6,787 nt of DNA from Rickettsiales bacterium (GCA_028289305.1 JANQQO010000262.1:1-6787); one strand, 5' to 3'; shown: positions 1-5,841, numbered from the stretch's first letter. The notes: a model not told the origin generated them from the sequence alone. Made by a program: numbers and translations.

Positions 1-141
1 GGTGCCATTGGTGGCATTACTCCAGAAAATGCCACGCCGCTCGTAAAAGCAGGTGCTGATTTCCTCGCTGTTATCTCTTCGGTGTGGGAGCATGCGGAAG
101 GACCGGCGGCTGCGGTGAAGGCATTTAACGCCCTGTTTTAA
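1..141 (+). CDS. thiE: Thiamine-phosphate synthase, C-terminal 46 residues (partial)
   Basis: Frame 1 is open from the first base to a TAA at 139-141 and encodes the end of a TIM-barrel protein. The start lies outside the window. The opening GAIGGITPEN and the following AGADFLAVISSVWE match the last strands of ThiE, where the GGI loop binds the phosphate of the product. Family knowledge: ThiE joins the hydroxymethylpyrimidine pyrophosphate and thiazole phosphate moieties to give thiamine phosphate in the cytoplasm. TenI-like paralogues share this fold, so the exact subfamily is slightly less certain than the family. A hairpin terminator follows 30 bases after the stop, so transcription probably ends there rather than running fully into efp. 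Confidence 0.85.
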   Translation, partial: GAIGGITPENATPLVKAGADFLAVISSVWEHAEGPAAAVKAFNALF

Positions 142-170
142 GCGCCACCACGCCTAATCTATTGCAAAAA

Positions 171-204
171 CCCCGCACTATTGCTAGTGTGCGCGGCTCT
201 TTTT
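171..204 (+). terminator. Rho-independent terminator after thiE, just before efp
   Basis: The stem CGCACTA (174-180) pairs with TAGTGTG (185-191) around a TTGC loop, with one G·T pair. Further imperfect C-G pairing is possible at 171-173 with 193-196. A TCTTTTT run (198-204) follows. The structure ends only 20 bases before the efp start codon, so it either ends the thiE transcript or lies in the efp leader. Confidence 0.7.
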
Positions 205-224
205 AAATAACACTAGAGAGAATT

Positions 225-788
225 ATGGGGATTAATGCAAATTCGGTACGCCCAGGCAATGTGCTCGAACATCAGGGCAAGCTATGGCGCGTGGTGAAAA
301 CCCAGCACACTATGCCGGGTAAAGGCGGTGCATTTATTCAGATGGAGTTGAAAGAAATTCAAACGGGCACCAAGCTCAATGAACGCTTTCGCTCTAATGA
401 AGATGTGGAAAAAGTGCGCCTCGATCAGAAGGATCACCAATATCTCTATGGCGATGGAGAAAGTATCACGCTGATGGATAACGAGACCTTCGAGCAGATC
501 ACGCTGCCAAAGGAACTACTGGGCGAAAAGGAAGCCTTTCTACAAGATGGGATGCAGGTGATGGTGGAATCCTACGAGGGTAAAACCATGGGCATTGAGC
601 TGCCAGAGCAAGTCACGCTGGAGATCGTGGAGAGCGAACCGGTGGTCAAAGGTCAAACCGCAGCTTCTTCCAACAAGCCTGCCGTGCTTGAAAATGGCGT
701 ACGCATCATGGTGCCGCCATTTGTTGAGGCGGGTGATAAGGTGGTCGTAAAAACTGCTGATGGTTCCTATGTGGAGCGGGCGAAATAA
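225..788 (+). CDS. efp: Translation elongation factor P
   Basis: A 187-residue protein of the usual EF-P length, with three beta-barrel domains: KOW-like at about 1-63, an OB domain at about 66-128 and a second OB domain at about 130-187. EF-P enters the ribosomal E site and promotes peptide bonds at consecutive prolines. The domain I tip loop reads MPGKGGAF, with Lys33 at the position modified in E. coli (Lys34). It is a lysine-type EF-P, not the arginine-type that is rhamnosylated. No modification enzyme is encoded here. The C-terminal family signature is present at 151-177 (KPAVLENG, then VPPFVEAGD). ATG 225 is chosen because the N-terminus begins at the usual family position; the purine stretch AGAGAG (215-220) is a weak ribosome site only 4 bases away. 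suhB follows after 3 bases, which suggests co-transcription. Confidence 0.97.
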   Translation: MGINANSVRPGNVLEHQGKLWRVVKTQHTMPGKGGAFIQMELKEIQTGTKLNERFRSNEDVEKVRLDQKDHQYLYGDGESITLMDNETFEQITLPKELLGEKEAFLQDGMQVMVESYEGKTMGIELPEQVTLEIVESEPVVKGQTAASSNKPAVLENGVRIMVPPFVEAGDKVVVKTADGSYVERAK

Positions 789-791
789 GCC

Positions 792-1610
792 ATGAATCCT
801 TCTGCAGCCATAAACGTGATGAAAGAAGCGGCGCTAAAGGCCGGCCGCTCATTATTACGTGATTTTGGCGAGGTAGAAAATCTGCAAGTCTCGGTGAAAG
901 GCCCGGGTGATTTTGTCTCTGCGGCGGATTTGCGTGCCGATAAACTGATCTTGGAGAACCTAAAAAAAGCCTATCCCAAAGTCGGGTTTTTATCGGAAGA
1001 AAGCGGTGAGGAAACAGGCGAGGATGCTACGCTCCGCTGGGTGATCGATCCACTAGATGGCACCACCAATTTCTTGCATGGCTTCCCACATTTTTGCACC
1101 TCTATTGCGCTGGAAGAAGTAAATCCGAGCGGAAATACGCTACTCGCCGGTGTGATCTATGCGCCAGTGCAGAATGAAATGTTTTCTGCGGTGAAAGGCG
1201 AAGGGGCGATGCTCAATGATTATAAACTATCGGTATCAGCACGCAAAAACCTTTCAGAATGCCTGGTAGCCGTTGGCTCTTACGGGAAAAAAGGCGATGA
1301 TGGAGATCAGCTCGTGCAGTCTATTAAAGCGGTAGGTGAAAAAGCGGCCAGCATTCGCGTTGGCGGCGCCTCCGCGCTGGAATTGGCGTATGTAGCCGCA
1401 GGCCGGCTCGATGCCTATTGGTATCCAGGCCTTAAACCTTGGGATACGGCTGCTGCTGCGCTGTTAATACAAGAAGCAAAAGGGATGGTCACGGATTTTG
1501 CTGCACGAGGGGGCATTGCCCACACGGTGCATACAGGAAATATTTTGGCCACTAACGGCCATATTCACGATAAATTACTCAAACTAACGGGAGCGTATCT
1601 TAAACGATAA
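792..1610 (+). CDS. suhB: Inositol-1-monophosphatase family protein (SuhB)
   Basis: A 272-residue member of the Mg2+-dependent, Li+-sensitive phosphatase family. The metal-binding motifs are all present: SEES with Glu69/Glu70, IDPLDGTTNF with Asp86 and Asp89 (residues 85-94), and PWDTAA with Asp218. Length and motif order fit a complete, active enzyme. Known family role: hydrolysis of inositol-1-phosphate and related sugar phosphates. E. coli SuhB also binds the Nus antitermination complex in rRNA transcription; whether this protein does so cannot be seen here. The start lies 3 bases after the efp stop. The only Shine-Dalgarno candidate, GGAG, sits about 15 bases upstream inside efp, so translation may be coupled to efp. 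The next gene follows after 14 bases. Confidence 0.93.
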   Translation: MNPSAAINVMKEAALKAGRSLLRDFGEVENLQVSVKGPGDFVSAADLRADKLILENLKKAYPKVGFLSEESGEETGEDATLRWVIDPLDGTTNFLHGFPHFCTSIALEEVNPSGNTLLAGVIYAPVQNEMFSAVKGEGAMLNDYKLSVSARKNLSECLVAVGSYGKKGDDGDQLVQSIKAVGEKAASIRVGGASALELAYVAAGRLDAYWYPGLKPWDTAAAALLIQEAKGMVTDFAARGGIAHTVHTGNILATNGHIHDKLLKLTGAYLKR

Positions 1611-1615
1611 AGGGG
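1611..1615 (+). promoter_or_regulatory. Ribosome binding site for the coiled-coil/OmpA-like gene
   Basis: AGGGG directly follows the suhB stop and stands 9 bases before ATG 1625. It supports that start, which also gives a good signal peptide. Confidence 0.75.
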
Positions 1616-1624
1616 AAAATCATC

Positions 1625-3247
1625 ATGAGGAACATAGTTATTATTTGTTTTGTAGTGCTTTTGGTGGCACCGGCGCTCGTGCAGGCGCGGGAGTCGGTGT
1701 TTAACGATCGGCGGCAGAAAACCCGCCCATTCCCTTCGGTGGAAGTGGATTATGGCGTGTTGCCCGGCATACGGCAACGTGCATTAGAAAGAGCGCGGCA
1801 GGAAAAAGAGGCCGCTAAAAAAGCAGAAGAAGAAAGAGCGCGTAAAGAGCAAGCCGCACGCCAGGCGCTGCAAGATACAATCGATGAGCAAGCTACGCAG
1901 ATCGACGGGCAGGCCACGCAAATTGAGGCGCTGCACCAGCAGGTGAAAAAGCTGGAAGAGCAGCAAAAGCAGCAAGAGGTAAAACAGATCTCAGACAGCA
2001 AAGCAAACGCGCAGTATGAAAAAGAAATTGCGGATCTCAAAGCGCAGATAGAAGCTAAGCAAAGCGCGAGCGAAGCCGCAACAGAGCTAGAAAGCACACT
2101 CGCGGAACGCAAAAAAACCATTACCGCGCTAGAGAAAACCATCGCGACCTTAGAGAAAGACCTTAAAACGGCCAATAAAAAGCACAGCGCCGCGGAAGCG
2201 GGTACGAAGGGGTTAAAGGAAGAGATAGAAGCGCTGAAGCAACAAGTGGCAGATAAAGAATCCGCCGCCGCCAATGCCGCGCAAGAGCAGCAGGCGCTGG
2301 AGAAAAAATTGCAAGAGCTGGCGACGCAAGATCAGGGAGAAAATACCGCTTTAGAAAAAGCAGAGAAGAAGATTGCAGCACTAGAAGCCGATATTGCTAC
2401 GTATAAAGAAAAGGAATCTGGCTATAAGAACAAAGAGGAAGGGCATCAAAAAGCCCTACAGCAATCCAAGGGGGTGGCAGAAAAATTGCAGAAAGAGCTG
2501 TTGAAACAGGAAAAGCAATGGCAGGAACTGGCTAAGCAAAAGAAAGCCGTGGAACAACAACTCGCGGAGCAAAAAGCGCTCGTAGCAGAGGCGAAGGAAA
2601 CCGCAGCACTGGAGCCAGCACTCGGCAGCACTAACACGGCTCCTAAGCCAGAAGCAGAAACAAAAAATGAGGCGAAAAATATAGAAGCGCCAGAAAAGAA
2701 AGCGCCAGAAAAGAAAGCGCCAGAAAAGCGTGTAGAGGTAACGCCGGCGAAAAAACCTACACCGCCTGCGCCAGAGGCTGAGAAAAAGCCTGCTCCTTCG
2801 GCTAATGCGCCGGAGAAACTGCCTGTATTGCTCGCGGTAAAAGAAGAGAAGAAGACGGAGGTGGCGGCCATCGAGCAAGAGCGACCTGATGCCCCTTTGA
2901 ATACAGAGGTGTCACTGAGCGATATCACGGCGCCGAATCTTTCTACCTCGCTATTGTTTAAACAGCAGGAGGTGGCGTTATCTAACAAAAATGCTGATCA
3001 GCTTGGTGCGCTCGCAGAAAAGCTCGACGCCCAGCCATCGCAGAGTGTGAATATTGTGAGCTTTGCTGGCATTGAGGGTGATGCCTCAGAAAGCCGGCGC
3101 ATTTCGCTGAAGCGTGCGCTTTCAGTGCGGCAGTTTTTGATCGAGCAGGGTGTGGATACCAGCCGCATCAATGTGCAGGCGATGACGGCATCTGGCGATG
3201 AGACATCGCCAAATCGCGTCGATATCGTGCTCTATGAACGGCTCTAG
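1625..3247 (+). CDS. Secreted long coiled-coil protein with divergent OmpA-like C-terminal domain
   Basis: A 540-residue protein. Residues 1-21 are a Sec signal peptide (short basic start, hydrophobic core 4-19, VQA cleavage before Arg22). Residues about 55-325 are a long Ala/Glu/Lys/Gln-rich coiled coil, including two near-identical heptads (EQATQID, GQATQIE, 88-101). About 330-425 is a Pro/Lys/Ala-rich linker with three APEKK-type repeats (355-369). About 430-540 resembles the OmpA/MotB peptidoglycan-binding fold: ISLKRALSVRQFLIEQGV, then RINVQA and the final NRVDIVLYE. The GHTD motif is replaced by SFAG, so the usual binding Asp is Gly482, while the partner Arg497 remains. Inference: a periplasmic spacer or scaffold protein. 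Related divergent OmpA-like proteins occur in alphaproteobacteria, but I know of no assigned function. It closes the efp–suhB cluster. The strong Lys/Glu bias creates long false open frames on the other strand. Confidence 0.85.
   Translation: MRNIVIICFVVLLVAPALVQARESVFNDRRQKTRPFPSVEVDYGVLPGIRQRALERARQEKEAAKKAEEERARKEQAARQALQDTIDEQATQIDGQATQIEALHQQVKKLEEQQKQQEVKQISDSKANAQYEKEIADLKAQIEAKQSASEAATELESTLAERKKTITALEKTIATLEKDLKTANKKHSAAEAGTKGLKEEIEALKQQVADKESAAANAAQEQQALEKKLQELATQDQGENTALEKAEKKIAALEADIATYKEKESGYKNKEEGHQKALQQSKGVAEKLQKELLKQEKQWQELAKQKKAVEQQLAEQKALVAEAKETAALEPALGSTNTAPKPEAETKNEAKNIEAPEKKAPEKKAPEKRVEVTPAKKPTPPAPEAEKKPAPSANAPEKLPVLLAVKEEKKTEVAAIEQERPDAPLNTEVSLSDITAPNLSTSLLFKQQEVALSNKNADQLGALAEKLDAQPSQSVNIVSFAGIEGDASESRRISLKRALSVRQFLIEQGVDTSRINVQAMTASGDETSPNRVDIVLYERL
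1886..1927 (+). repeat. Two tandem 21-base heptad-coding units in the coiled coil
   Basis: Units at 1886-1906 and 1907-1927 encode EQATQID and GQATQIE. The DNA copies differ at several third-codon and other positions. This looks like an old internal duplication of one coiled-coil heptad kept in frame. Confidence 0.65.
2687..2731 (+). repeat. Three tandem 15-base repeats in the Pro/Lys linker
   Basis: GCGCCAGAAAAGAAA occurs identically at 2687-2701 and 2702-2716, and a third copy (2717-2731) differs only in its last three bases. It encodes APEKK, APEKK, APEKR (residues 355-369). Copy-number change in whole units would keep the frame and alter linker length. Confidence 0.9.
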
Positions 3248-3909
3248 GCGCGCTTGCTCGGCAGTTTCGCATCAGGCGGGCGAATATAGAGCGGCTCGGC
3301 TGGTTGCTCATCATCACCATGCGCGATTTTCCACGCTGCCATGCCGGCCACATCCCGCGCGGTAGGATACGTATTTTTCTGTAACAACGTCACCGCACCT
3401 TCCTGCGGTACATGTTCCGCCAACCCCTCCCAACAATTACTGATAATATGAAGCGGCGTATCGCTGGCATACTCCACCGCCTCTATCGGCACTAATTCTG
3501 GGTCTGATGTTGCGATGATGTCTGGCGTCAGCGTGAAGCGTTGCATAAACACCTCGCCACGCCGTGCATCTAGCACAATGCAAATATGCTGATACTCCTC
3601 ACGCAGCTGCCAGGCCAGTGCCTCAAACACACTCACCCCAATCAGCGGTAGCGAGGTAGCAAGCTGAATACCTTTTAGTGCGGCCAAGCCAATCTTCACA
3701 CCAGTAAACCCGCCCGGGCCGGTGGTGGCGGCCAGCGCATCCAGTGCAGCATAGTCCATATCTGCATCACTGAGCAGCGCCTCTATTTTTGGGATTAGCT
3801 GCTCGGCTTGCTCACCTTTCTCAAGCTGCGCTTCACCCAGCACTACATCTCCTGACACAAGCGCAACCGACGCTGCACCGGTAGTGGTATCAACAGCAAG
3901 AATACGCAT
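3244..3909 (-). CDS. tsaB: tRNA t6A threonylcarbamoyltransferase complex subunit TsaB
   Basis: A 221-residue protein, typical for TsaB (formerly YeaZ). It begins with the ASKHA nucleotide-fold strand MRILAVDTTTGAASVAL. ATTGPGGFTGVKIGL (61-75) is the hallmark of the family, followed by LDARRGEVF (113-121) and the C-terminal PLYIRPPDAKLP (206-217). TsaB is a non-catalytic paralogue of TsaD; it dimerises with TsaD and, with TsaE, is needed for N6-threonylcarbamoyl-adenosine at position 37 of ANN-decoding tRNAs. The helix that commonly reads GHAE in relatives reads EQAEQL here (33-38), a change not expected to matter because TsaB does not bind the catalytic metal. It lies 24 bases downstream of the IalB-like gene on the same strand. 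I see no clear Shine-Dalgarno sequence before ATG 3909, so it may rely on read-through and coupling from ialB. Confidence 0.95.
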   Translation of the reverse strand: MRILAVDTTTGAASVALVSGDVVLGEAQLEKGEQAEQLIPKIEALLSDADMDYAALDALAATTGPGGFTGVKIGLAALKGIQLATSLPLIGVSVFEALAWQLREEYQHICIVLDARRGEVFMQRFTLTPDIIATSDPELVPIEAVEYASDTPLHIISNCWEGLAEHVPQEGAVTLLQKNTYPTARDVAGMAAWKIAHGDDEQPAEPLYIRPPDAKLPSKRA

Positions 3910-3933
3910 GGACGAAAAAAGTGGGTGGCGCGC

Positions 3934-4440
3934 TTATTTACAAGCGTTCTTCATATTGCGATAGGCTTTGGTGAAACCCATCAGGGAATATTTATCTTCT
4001 GAATAGGTGCCGAGCCGCGAGTTTCCGCGCACCGTCATGCTAAGGCCTTTTTTCATGCTCGCTACGAGCTTTTGATCTTGCGTGGTGTCGCGCGCCCAGG
4101 CAGTATCCGGCACTTGCAAACTGGTAAATAACTCATAGCGCTCTTTGCCATCCACCAACGCAATCACCTTACTATCCTGCTTATAAGGATACCCAGAAGC
4201 GGTGCTTACCTCATCGACATTCTTGCTGCGATGCGTCACGATCAGATAGGGCTCAGAGCGTGATTTATAATTCCCAGAACTGCTCACCGGGCTACTTGCG
4301 ATATAGCAAATCTTCTCCCCTTGCTGCTGCAGGGTGAACACGCTCCATTGTTTATAAATTTTCTGTAATTGCTGAGCAGAAGCGCTTGCTGGAAGCGTTA
4401 GCGCAAGAAACAGAGAGATAAACAAAATGCGTGCTATCAT
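3934..4440 (-). CDS. Secreted IalB-family (invasion-associated locus B) protein
   Basis: A 168-residue protein from ATG 4440. Residues 1-22 are a signal peptide (MIARILF, hydrophobic core, cleavage after ASA). The mature part starts QQLQKIYKQWSVFTL and contains CYIASSP (Cys45), PYLIVTHR, KKGLSMTV and a C-terminal Cys167, the pattern of the IalB family, in which the two cysteines plausibly form a disulfide. The family is widespread in alphaproteobacteria, including free-living ones. The name comes from a Bartonella invasion factor; a role in virulence must not be assumed. Reading the frame further upstream to a TTG at 4494 would add 18 residues, but that TTG is the likely -35 box and the extension would bury the signal peptide. 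ATG 4440 has its own ribosome site and is preferred. Confidence 0.85.
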   Translation of the reverse strand: MIARILFISLFLALTLPASASAQQLQKIYKQWSVFTLQQQGEKICYIASSPVSSSGNYKSRSEPYLIVTHRSKNVDEVSTASGYPYKQDSKVIALVDGKERYELFTSLQVPDTAWARDTTQDQKLVASMKKGLSMTVRGNSRLGTYSEDKYSLMGFTKAYRNMKNACK

Positions 4441-4450
4441 AGGGTAATCG

Positions 4451-4456
4451 CCTTTC
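4451..4456 (-). promoter_or_regulatory. Ribosome binding site deciding the ialB-like start
   Basis: GAAAGG on the minus strand stands 10 bases before ATG 4440. It supports this start over the upstream in-frame TTG at 4494. Confidence 0.65.
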
Positions 4457-4466
4457 ACGGAATAAA

Positions 4467-4494
4467 ATAATCTAATATGCAAACAAAAAGTCAA
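4467..4494 (-). promoter_or_regulatory. Sigma70-type promoter for the ialB-like/tsaB pair
   Basis: On the minus strand, TTGACT (4494-4489) is followed after 16 bases by GATTAT (4472-4467). The first hexamer matches the -35 consensus at 5 of 6 positions and the second matches the -10 at 4 of 6. The predicted transcript start near 4460 leaves a leader of about 20 bases containing the ribosome site. It probably drives tsaB as well. Confidence 0.6.
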
Positions 4495-4549
4495 GATGTT
4501 TATGCCGGCAAATATACATGAATCACTACCACAACACTAGCAGTTTTTA

Positions 4550-4579
4550 TTGGAATTCCAGGCGATAATGCGTTATAGG
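4550..4579 (+). promoter_or_regulatory. Possible promoter for ribA
   Basis: TTGGAA (4550-4555), an 18-base gap and TATAGG (4574-4579) form a modest -35/-10 pair. GATAAT at 4564-4569 is a closer -10 match but has no -35 partner. The divergent layout requires a ribA promoter somewhere in 4441-4605, but which element is used is unclear. There is no recognisable FMN riboswitch and too little room for one in the leader. Confidence 0.3.
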
Positions 4580-4605
4580 CTAGATCCTTTCATATATGAA
4601 TTTTT

Positions 4606-4610
4606 GAGGA
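4606..4610 (+). promoter_or_regulatory. Ribosome binding site for ribA
   Basis: GAGGA lies 9 bases before ATG 4620. The other nearby ATG (4610) is out of frame, so 4620 is the start. Confidence 0.75.
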
Positions 4611-4619
4611 TGACCGTGC

Positions 4620-5735
4620 ATGGCACATACAGAAGAAAATAAGATCGCCGTTATTGATGCGGTAGAGCGTGCCGCAGCCGATATGCGGCGTGGTAAAGCA
4701 GTGATAGTGACAACTGGCACATCAGCCTGTCTGGCGCTTAATGTGGAAGAGGCATCAGAAGAAGCTATTGCCGAGCTTAAGAAACATTCTGAAAATACAC
4801 CCGCGCTGGTAATCACCGCTGCGCGCGCGCAGCTCCTGTGGGAAGAGGCTACCGAGCCACTGGAAATAGCGCTGAGCGAATCTGAAGAAACGTTTGCCGA
4901 TCTCATCGATACGCTTTCTGGAAAAGCGTTAGAGAACGATGCGCCATCTGCTGATCTACAGGCTCGCACAAGCGCAGCAAGTGAAGCGCCGGTCGCCGCC
5001 TTAGAGCTTGCTAAGATAGCCGAGCTGCTGCCTGCCGTTGTGGCCGCTCCACTCACAGAGGCGCAAGCCACCACGATGCAGCAGCAGGGCTTTCTTACCA
5101 TTGATGCACCCGCCCTCGTGCAGTATCGCGATGCGGTTGCCGCCACACTCACCCGCGTTAGCAGTGCGCCACTCACGCTCACGCATGCGCCGGATACAAC
5201 CATCCATGTCTTCCGACCCACACAGGGCGGCAAGGAACATTATGCCCTCGTCATTGGCGATATCAAAGACACAGATGCACCACTGATGCGTATTCATTCT
5301 TCCTGCTATACCGGCGATCTACTCGCCAGCGTGAAATGTGATTGCCGCGACCAGCTGCAGGAGGCGATTCGCCTCATCGCTGAATCGGGCGGCGGCATTA
5401 TCCTTTACCTCATGCAGGAGGGCAGGGGGATTGGCCTGCCTAACAAGCTCCGCGCCTATGCGCTGCAAAGAAAAGGCTTAGATACCGTGGAGGCAAATCG
5501 CTTTTTAGGCTTTGAGGATGATGAGCGACCTTATGCGCTCGCTGCGACGATGTTAAAAGATCTAGGCGTGCCGCGTGTCTCGCTGCTCACCAATAACCCA
5601 CGCAAGGTAGCAGCACTAGAGCAGGAAGGCATAGAGGTGAAAGAAAGGGTTGCTCATATCATAGAGCCAACCGATCACACCAAGGCTTATCTGGATACGA
5701 AATTCGATCGTTTAGGCCATTTGGGGAATTCATAA
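4620..5735 (+). CDS. ribA: GTP cyclohydrolase II with degenerate N-terminal DHBP-synthase-like domain
   Basis: A 371-residue protein. The C-terminal half (about 190-371) is a full GTP cyclohydrolase II, which opens GTP to 2,5-diamino-6-ribosylamino-pyrimidinone phosphate, formate and pyrophosphate, the first step of riboflavin synthesis. Zinc ligands Cys229, Cys240 and Cys242 lie in HSSCYTGDLLASVKCDC. MQEGRGIGLPNKLRAYALQ (265-283) carries the catalytic Arg269; DTVEANRFLGF and LLTNNPRKV also match. The N-terminal half (about 1-185) starts like RibB (ERAAADMRRGKAVIV, 16-30) but lacks the acidic DRENEGD-type motif and the other catalytic signatures of 3,4-dihydroxybutanone-4-phosphate synthase, so it is probably inactive there. 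It is longer than the roughly 200-residue E. coli RibA for this reason. It is transcribed divergently from ialB; no other riboflavin gene is in view. Confidence 0.93.
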   Translation: MAHTEENKIAVIDAVERAAADMRRGKAVIVTTGTSACLALNVEEASEEAIAELKKHSENTPALVITAARAQLLWEEATEPLEIALSESEETFADLIDTLSGKALENDAPSADLQARTSAASEAPVAALELAKIAELLPAVVAAPLTEAQATTMQQQGFLTIDAPALVQYRDAVAATLTRVSSAPLTLTHAPDTTIHVFRPTQGGKEHYALVIGDIKDTDAPLMRIHSSCYTGDLLASVKCDCRDQLQEAIRLIAESGGGIILYLMQEGRGIGLPNKLRAYALQRKGLDTVEANRFLGFEDDERPYALAATMLKDLGVPRVSLLTNNPRKVAALEQEGIEVKERVAHIIEPTDHTKAYLDTKFDRLGHLGNS

Positions 5736-5763
5736 AATATGCGTAAAATATCGATAGAGATGC

Positions 5764-5781
5764 ATTTTGCAGGTGCAAAAT
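5764..5781. promoter_or_regulatory. Perfect 18-base palindrome, candidate operator upstream of the DUF465 gene
   Basis: ATTTTGCA-GG-TGCAAAAT is a perfect inverted repeat with 8-base arms. It covers about -43 to -26 of the extended -10 promoter at 5792-5800, where a -35 hexamer would lie. This placement suits a dimeric regulator. Because a T-run follows at 5787-5792, it could instead be a weak AT-rich terminator hairpin for ribA. I cannot assign the motif to a known regulator. Confidence 0.5.
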
Positions 5782-5791
5782 CGCGGTTTTT

Positions 5792-5800
5792 TGGTATAAT
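5792..5800 (+). promoter_or_regulatory. Extended -10 promoter for the DUF465 gene
   Basis: TGGTATAAT is a perfect TGn plus TATAAT extended -10 element. No good -35 hexamer lies at 16-18 bases; that position is occupied by the palindrome. Transcription would start near 5807, giving a leader of about 52 bases. Confidence 0.7.
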
Positions 5801-5841
5801 GGTTCCTTAAGGATTCTTAAAACAACGTATTTAAAAAAGCC

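Noticed and set aside
1750..2274. Long Ser/Cys/Ala-rich minus-strand open frame, with similar ones at 2446-2988 and 2456-2878
   Set aside because: They are mirror images of the Lys/Glu/Ala-rich coiled-coil gene, whose codon bias removes stops on the other strand. No ribosome sites or domain patterns.
3934..4440. Virulence or invasion factor call for the IalB-like gene
   Set aside because: The family is common in free-living alphaproteobacteria, and nothing else here suggests a pathogen.
4495..4619. FMN riboswitch before ribA
   Set aside because: No conserved FMN-element segments are recognisable, and the leader after any plausible promoter is under about 60 bases.
4580..5233. 217-residue minus-strand open frame opposite ribA
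   Set aside because: Ala/Ser/Val-rich antisense frame of the Ala/Glu-rich RibA N-terminal half; no family motif and incompatible with the strongly supported ribA.
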